NCBI GenBank assembly: GCA_030680575.1
Contig: JAUXVI010000026.1
Location: 1 to 58,106, forward strand
Direction: 5' to 3'
DNA length: 58,106 nt
DNA from: Hylemonella sp.
Lineage (GTDB): Bacteria; Pseudomonadota; Gammaproteobacteria; Burkholderiales; Burkholderiaceae_C
Shown here: positions 53,816 through 58,106 of the stretch, in pieces
How positions within the stretch are numbered: the stretch's first letter is position 1
Layout: each line of letters starts with the position of its first letter
Made by a program: the position numbers and the translations under genes
Notes under the pieces: model-generated
What the model was told of the DNA's origin: nothing
Databases searched by the model: none
Seen by the model: the letters and a program-made list of their open reading frames with translations, nothing else

Positions 53816-55003
53816 ATGACCTCACGCCGACTTGTACTTTCCCAAAGCGCCGCGCTGTTGGGCGCAGCCTCAACCGGCCTGCTGCTGCCTGAAGTCGCCC
53901 AAGCTCAGCCCGGCAAGGTGCGCGTGGGCCTGATGCTGCCCTACACCGGCACCTTTGCCCAGCTTGGCGTCGCCATTGAAAACGGTTTTCGCATGGCCAT
54001 TGATGAGCAGGGTGGCAAGCTCGGCGGGCGCGAGATTGAGTACTTCAAGGTGGACGACGAGTCCGACCCGTCCAAGGGCGTCGAAAACGCCAACAAGCTG
54101 GTGCAACGCGACAAGGTCGACGTGCTGGTGGGCACGGTGCACTCGGGCGTGCAAATGGGCATCCAGAAGGTGGCGCGAGACACCGGTGTGCTCAGCCTGA
54201 TCCCCAACGCTGGGGTACACGCCGCCACCCGCAGCCTGTGCGCGCCCAATGTGTTTCGCACCAGCTTTACCAACTCCCAACCCACCCGCGCGCTGGGCAA
54301 GGCGATGGTGGACAAGGGCCACAAGAAGGCCGTCTGGATTACCTGGAAGTACGCCGCGGGCGACGAGGCCTTCGAGGGCTTCAAGGAAAGCTACACCGCG
54401 GCCGGTGGCACCATCATCAAGGAATTAGGCCTGCCGTTCCCGCAGGTGGAATTCCAGGCGCTGTTGACCGAAATCGCCTCGCTCAAACCCGACGCCGTGG
54501 CCTGTTTCTTTGCTGGCGGCGGTGCCGCCAAGTTCATTCGCGACTATGCGGCGGCGGGCCTCAAGGGCAAGATCCCGCTGTACGGCTCGGGCTTCCTGAC
54601 CGAGGGCGTGCTCGACGCCGCTGGAGCGGCGGCCGAGGGCATCATCACCACCATGCATTACAGCGATTCGCTGGACACACCCCGCAACAAGGCGTTTCGC
54701 TTGGCCTACGCCAAAACCTTTCGGATGCAGCCCGATGTGTACGCCATGCAAGGCTACGACACCGGCTTGCTGTTGGCGCAAGGCGCGGCCGCCGTCAAGG
54801 GCGACCTGTCCAGCAAGGTGGCGCTGTACAAAGCACTGGAGTCCGCCACCATCGACAGTCCGCGCGGCAAATGGACCATGAGCAAGGCACACAACCCGGT
54901 GCAGGACATCTATTTACGCGTGGTCGAAAACAAAGAGAACAAAGTGCTGGGCGTCGCCGCCAAGGCCCTGGCCGACAGCGGCGCTGGCTGCAAGATGAGC
55001 TGA
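53816..55003 (+). CDS. ABC transporter substrate-binding protein (branched-chain/aromatic-acid type)
   Basis: This 395-residue periplasmic binding protein of the type I LivJ/LivK fold carries a twin-arginine-like signal (SRRLVLSQSAALLGAAS...AQA). Two lobes with VGLMLPYTGTFAQLGVAIENGFRMAIDEQGG and DAVACFFAGGGAAKFIRDYAAAG follow, and VYAMQGYDTG near the end. Position divergent to boxCBA suggests uptake of benzoate or related aromatic acids; branched amino acids are the alternative. ATG 53816 with AGGAG (6 nt) is preferred to an upstream start. Confidence 0.9.
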   Translation: MTSRRLVLSQSAALLGAASTGLLLPEVAQAQPGKVRVGLMLPYTGTFAQLGVAIENGFRMAIDEQGGKLGGREIEYFKVDDESDPSKGVENANKLVQRDKVDVLVGTVHSGVQMGIQKVARDTGVLSLIPNAGVHAATRSLCAPNVFRTSFTNSQPTRALGKAMVDKGHKKAVWITWKYAAGDEAFEGFKESYTAAGGTIIKELGLPFPQVEFQALLTEIASLKPDAVACFFAGGGAAKFIRDYAAAGLKGKIPLYGSGFLTEGVLDAAGAAAEGIITTMHYSDSLDTPRNKAFRLAYAKTFRMQPDVYAMQGYDTGLLLAQGAAAVKGDLSSKVALYKALESATIDSPRGKWTMSKAHNPVQDIYLRVVENKENKVLGVAAKALADSGAGCKMS

Positions 55004-55025
55004 GCGCGCGCCCCTGGTCTAGCCA

Positions 55026-55889
55026 TTGGACTTCGCCACCTTCCTGATTCAATTGCTCAACAGCGTGCAGTACGGGCTGCTGCTGTTCATGCTGGCCGCC
55101 GGCCTGACGCTGATCTTCGGCATCATGGGTGTGGTCAACCTGGCCCACGGCAGCTTCTACATGCTGGGGGCCTACCTGGCGTATGCGCTGAGCGGCTACT
55201 TTGGCAGCCTGACCCTGGCGATCCTGGGCGGCGCGGTGCTGGCGGCCCTGTTCGGCCTGGCGCTGGAGTGGCTGCTGTTCCGACATTTCTACCACCGCGA
55301 CCACCTCGACCAGGTGTTGCTGACCTTCGGGCTGATCTACATCTTCGAAGAACTGCGCTCGATCCTGTGGGGTGATGACGTACACGGGGTGGCGATTCCG
55401 GCGTTTCTGAGCGCCTCCATCCCCTTGACCGACAACCTGTCCTACCCGGTTTACCGGCTGTTCATGTCGGGCGTGTGCGTGGCGTTGGCGCTGGGCTTGT
55501 ACCTGCTGATTTCCAAGACTCGGTTGGGCATGAAGATTCGCGCGGGCGCCTTCAACCGTGACATGACCGAGGCCCTGGGCGTCAACATCAAGCTGATTCA
55601 CGCCATCGTCTTTGCCCTGGGCGTGGCGCTGGCGGCGGTGGCGGGCATGATTGCGGCCCCCATCTCCAGCGTTTACCCAAACATGGGCTCGCAAGTGTTG
55701 ATCATGTGTTTTGTGGTGGTGGTGATCGGCGGCATCGGATCGGTGCGCGGCGCGCTGATTTCGGCCCTGTTAGTGGGCCTGGTCGACACCTTTGGCAAGA
55801 TTTTGCTGCCCTCGGTGGCGGGCATGCTGGTCTACATGCTGATGGCCGCGGTACTGCTCTGGAAGCCGGAGGGTCTGTTCAAACAATGA
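55026..55889 (+). CDS. branched-chain-type ABC transporter permease, LivH-like
   Basis: This 287-residue permease has eight or nine helices and starts with TTG (55026). GITLIFGIMGVVNLAHGSFYMLGAY-like and GGIGSVRGALISALLVG motifs are typical of LivH. The stop overlaps the ATG of the LivM-like gene (55886). It is subunit one of the importer. Confidence 0.92.
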   Translation: MDFATFLIQLLNSVQYGLLLFMLAAGLTLIFGIMGVVNLAHGSFYMLGAYLAYALSGYFGSLTLAILGGAVLAALFGLALEWLLFRHFYHRDHLDQVLLTFGLIYIFEELRSILWGDDVHGVAIPAFLSASIPLTDNLSYPVYRLFMSGVCVALALGLYLLISKTRLGMKIRAGAFNRDMTEALGVNIKLIHAIVFALGVALAAVAGMIAAPISSVYPNMGSQVLIMCFVVVVIGGIGSVRGALISALLVGLVDTFGKILLPSVAGMLVYMLMAAVLLWKPEGLFKQ

Positions 55890-56902
55890 CTGTTGCCTCG
55901 TCCCACCTGGAGCATCTACCGCGCAGCGTGCAGTTCACGCTGGCGCTGGCGCTGGGCGCGCTGGCGCTGTTCCCGCTGGTCGGCAGCGACTTCTACACCC
56001 AGATGGTCACGCGCATGATGATCCTGGCGATCTTCGCCATGAGTCTGGACCTGCTGCAGGGCGTCACCGGCCTGGTGTCGCTGGGCCACGCCGCCTACTT
56101 TGGGCTGGCCGGGTATGTGTTGGCATTTGCCATGCCACCGAGCGAGCCGGTCAGCCTGTGGTGGACGCTGCCGCTGGCGGTGCTGGGCTCGGCCCTGGGC
56201 GCGCTGATCATCGGCTTCTTCGTGGTGCGCACGCATGGCATCTACTTCATCATGGTCACCATGGCGTTTGCACAGATGGTGTTCTACCTGTTCTTCGACA
56301 ACAAGGCGCTGGGCGGCTCCGACGGCCTGTACATCAACTTCAAACCCACCGTGACGCTGGGTGGCTGGGTGTTGCTGGACCTGGAGCAGAAGACCAGTCT
56401 GTACTACCTCACGCTGGCCCTGATGCTGCTGGTCTACGGGTTTCTGCGCCGCCTGTTGTGGAGCCCGTTCGGGCGCGCGCTGTCGGGCATCCGCGTCAAC
56501 GAGCACCGCATGCGGGCACTGGGCTACAGCACCTTTGGCTACAAGCTCAGCGCCTTTACCCTGGCCGGCGCCTTAGCCGGGCTGGCGGGCTACTTGTGGG
56601 GCGTGCAGACTGGCTACATCAACCCCGAACTGATGGGCTTTCACATGAGCGCGCACGCCATCATGATGGTGATTCTGGGTGGCATGGGCAACTTCGCCGG
56701 CGCGATTGTCGGCGCCTTCACTTTTGAGGTGGTGTTGCACGTGTTCAAGGATTTGCCGCGCGTCGGCCAGGTGGAGCTGGGCAAACACTGGCAACTGTGG
56801 ATGGGCCTGTTTATCGTGCTGGTGGTGCTGTGGGCGCCACGCGGCGTGCTCGGCCTGATTGCACAGGCCACGCGGCGCCTGCGTTGGGGCAAATCCCCAT
56901 GA
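55886..56902 (+). CDS. branched-chain-type ABC transporter permease, LivM-like
   Basis: This 338-residue permease begins MTVASSHLEHLPRS and has about ten helices. Family motifs VTGLVSLGHAAYFGLAGYVLAF and ILGGMGNFAGAIVGAF are clear. Its start overlaps the LivH stop (ATGA) and its stop overlaps the LivG start (56899), so subunits are made in a coupled way. Confidence 0.92.
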   Translation: MTVASSHLEHLPRSVQFTLALALGALALFPLVGSDFYTQMVTRMMILAIFAMSLDLLQGVTGLVSLGHAAYFGLAGYVLAFAMPPSEPVSLWWTLPLAVLGSALGALIIGFFVVRTHGIYFIMVTMAFAQMVFYLFFDNKALGGSDGLYINFKPTVTLGGWVLLDLEQKTSLYYLTLALMLLVYGFLRRLLWSPFGRALSGIRVNEHRMRALGYSTFGYKLSAFTLAGALAGLAGYLWGVQTGYINPELMGFHMSAHAIMMVILGGMGNFAGAIVGAFTFEVVLHVFKDLPRVGQVELGKHWQLWMGLFIVLVVLWAPRGVLGLIAQATRRLRWGKSP

Positions 56903-57663
56903 GCGAACGGCTGCTCAGCGCCCATAACCTGACCAAGCGATTTGGTGGGCTGACTGCGGTGGGCGGGGTCTCGGTCGACCTGTGGCGCAACCGCATTCAT
57001 GCCGTGATCGGCCCCAACGGCGCGGGCAAGTCCACCCTAACCAACCTACTGTCAGGCGACATCGCGCCCACCAGCGGCACCATCACACTGGGCGAGCAGG
57101 ACATCACCGGTTGGGCACCCGAACGCATCGCACGCCAGGGTCTGGGGCGCAGTTACCAAAAGACCAATATCTTTCTGCCCTTCACGATCTGGGATAACGT
57201 GCTGCTGGCGGCCCAATCGCGCGAACGCCAACAGCCCTGGAACCCCTTGGCCTGGCTGCGCTCGGCTGACAAGTGCGTGGCGGCCCGGCGCCGGGCGACC
57301 CAGGCTGTCGAACTGGTGGGTCTGCAAGACCGGCGCTACGCCCTGGCCAGCGCCATCAGCCATGGCGAGCAGCGCCAACTGGAAATCGCCATGACGCTGG
57401 CAACCGAGCCCCAGGTGTTGCTGCTGGACGAACCCTTGGCCGGCATGGGCGTGGCGGAAGCTGAACGCATGGTGGCGCTACTGTTGCGCATCAAGCCCGA
57501 CCACGCCATGCTGCTGGTGGAACACGACATGGACGCGATCTTCACGCTGGCCGACCACCTGACCGTGATGGTCAACGGCCAGGTCATCGCCAGCGGCGCT
57601 CCGGCCGAGGTGCGCGCCGATGCGGGCGTGCAGGCTGCCTACCTGGGTGAGGAGCACGCGTGA
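56899..57663 (+). CDS. ABC transporter ATP-binding protein, LivG-like
   Basis: This 254-residue ATPase has Walker A GPNGAGKST (Lys44), a Q-loop region SYQKTNIFLPFTIWDN, signature SHGEQRQLEIAM in place of LSGGQ, Walker B VLLLDEPLAGMG and switch His in LVEHDMD. ISHGEQ is the usual signature in this LivG group. ATGA overlap with LivM and GTGA overlap with LivF. Confidence 0.94.
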   Translation: MSERLLSAHNLTKRFGGLTAVGGVSVDLWRNRIHAVIGPNGAGKSTLTNLLSGDIAPTSGTITLGEQDITGWAPERIARQGLGRSYQKTNIFLPFTIWDNVLLAAQSRERQQPWNPLAWLRSADKCVAARRRATQAVELVGLQDRRYALASAISHGEQRQLEIAMTLATEPQVLLLDEPLAGMGVAEAERMVALLLRIKPDHAMLLVEHDMDAIFTLADHLTVMVNGQVIASGAPAEVRADAGVQAAYLGEEHA

Positions 57664-58106
57664 GTGAATTGCTCATCAGCGCCCGCCAGCTCAACACCTA
57701 TTACGGTGCCAGCCACATCCTGCGCGACATCGACTTCGACGTGGCGCGCGGCGAAACCATTGGCCTGATGGGGCGCAACGGCATGGGCAAGAGCACCCTG
57801 CTCAAAAGCATCATGGGCCTGGTGCGCCCGCGCGGCGGCACGGTCCACATCAAAGGCCGCGACATGACGCGCCGACCACCATTCGAGATCGCCCAGCTCG
57901 GCATTGCCTACGTGCCCGAGGGGCGTGGCATCTTCGGAAACCTAAGCGTGGTGGAGAACCTGAAGATGGCGGCACGCCCTGGCACCCAAGGCCAACGCGA
58001 CTGGACCTATGAGCGCGTGCTGGACACCTTCCCGCGCCTCAAGGAGCGCCTGGGCCACGGCGGCCAGCAGCTCAGCGGCGGCGAACAACAAATGTTGACC
58101 ATCGGC
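57660..58106 (+). CDS. ABC transporter ATP-binding protein, LivF-like (cut by window end)
   Basis: The frame is open from GTG 57660 to the window end (149 codons visible). It encodes MSELLISARQLNTYYGASHILRD, Walker A GRNGMGKST (Lys44), YVPEGRGIFGNLSVVENL and the signature LSGGEQQM. It overlaps the LivG stop in GTGA. The rest (Walker B, switch His and C-terminus) lies right of the window. Confidence 0.94.
   Translation, partial: MSELLISARQLNTYYGASHILRDIDFDVARGETIGLMGRNGMGKSTLLKSIMGLVRPRGGTVHIKGRDMTRRPPFEIAQLGIAYVPEGRGIFGNLSVVENLKMAARPGTQGQRDWTYERVLDTFPRLKERLGHGGQQLSGGEQQMLTIG

Noticed and set aside
1..58106. CRISPR arrays, tRNA or rRNA genes, prophage, integrase
   Set aside because: Scanning found no regularly spaced repeats, no cloverleaf or rRNA-like stretch, and no phage structural or integrase genes.

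Overview
The window is chromosomal DNA of high G+C (about 65 percent by eye) from a betaproteobacterium, most likely order Burkholderiales, family Comamonadaceae (Rhodoferax/Polaromonas/Acidovorax-like). This is inferred from the gene neighbourhoods (rpsT-DUF3579-argD-argF, parE-lytic transglycosylase-parC, dapA-bamC, folK-pcnB-HAD-hda-perM-purM), the aerobic benzoyl-CoA (box) route next to a branched-chain-type ABC transporter, and Comamonadaceae-style dispersed repeats. No database search was possible, so all names rest on reading motifs and overall protein resemblance.

Layout. 1-1095: the tail of an IS3-type transposase, a lower-G+C HNH-nuclease gene directly against the IS end, then about 490 bp of repeat-rich non-coding DNA. 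1096-9885: comEC, an HDOD protein, a translationally coupled tgpA-mltB pair, ridA and a chemoreceptor ending in a WETF tail. 9969-14610 (minus): perM-hda and HAD-pcnB-folK, mostly overlapping or tightly spaced. 14695-25520: purM, an MFS permease, an orphan ParA ATPase, a PA2779/PA2778-like lipoprotein peptidase pair, SirB1-like protein, murJ, rpsT, DUF3579, argD-argF and a YkgJ-type cysteine-cluster protein. 25540-33451: FAD monooxygenase, parE-slt-parC, an MFS permease and a 41-residue membrane miniprotein. 33460-41007: methyltransferase, a CadR/PbrR-type MerR regulator coupled to a DMT exporter with a histidine-rich tail, dapA-bamC, queG and tsaE with overlapping divergent starts, and a Tat-dependent amidase. 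41004-48850: FAD oxidase, diguanylate cyclase, a nitronate-monooxygenase relative with a C-terminal four-cysteine motif, a DEDDh exonuclease, a broken higB with intact higA, and a trypsin-like protease of foreign composition. 49015-58106: boxC-boxB-boxA on the minus strand, divergent from livK-livH-livM-livG-livF (the last cut by the window end).

How the genes work together. Most of the window is housekeeping: cell envelope (MurJ, MltB, AmiC, SLT, BamC), DNA topology and replication control (ParE/ParC, Hda), RNA (PcnB, QueG, TsaE), and arginine, lysine, purine and folate synthesis. The one catabolic module is at the right end. BoxA/BoxB epoxidise benzoyl-CoA, BoxC opens the ring, and the divergent ABC transporter plausibly imports benzoate or a related aromatic acid. 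Benzoate-CoA ligase, BoxD and the BoxR regulator are not in the window and would be expected just to the right.

The points most worth a second look are: a family of 17-nt GCTAT-N7-ATAGC sites, four of five inside genes; a 123-bp element with 17-bp terminal inverted repeats abutting the merR start codon; paired CTTACAC direct repeats exactly 20 bp apart upstream of a possibly leaderless promoter; the MerR/His-rich exporter pair; and a repeated TGCAyGACGATrC motif in the box/liv divergent promoter region. I found no CRISPR array, tRNA, rRNA or prophage, and nothing I would call an entirely new defence or metabolic system.
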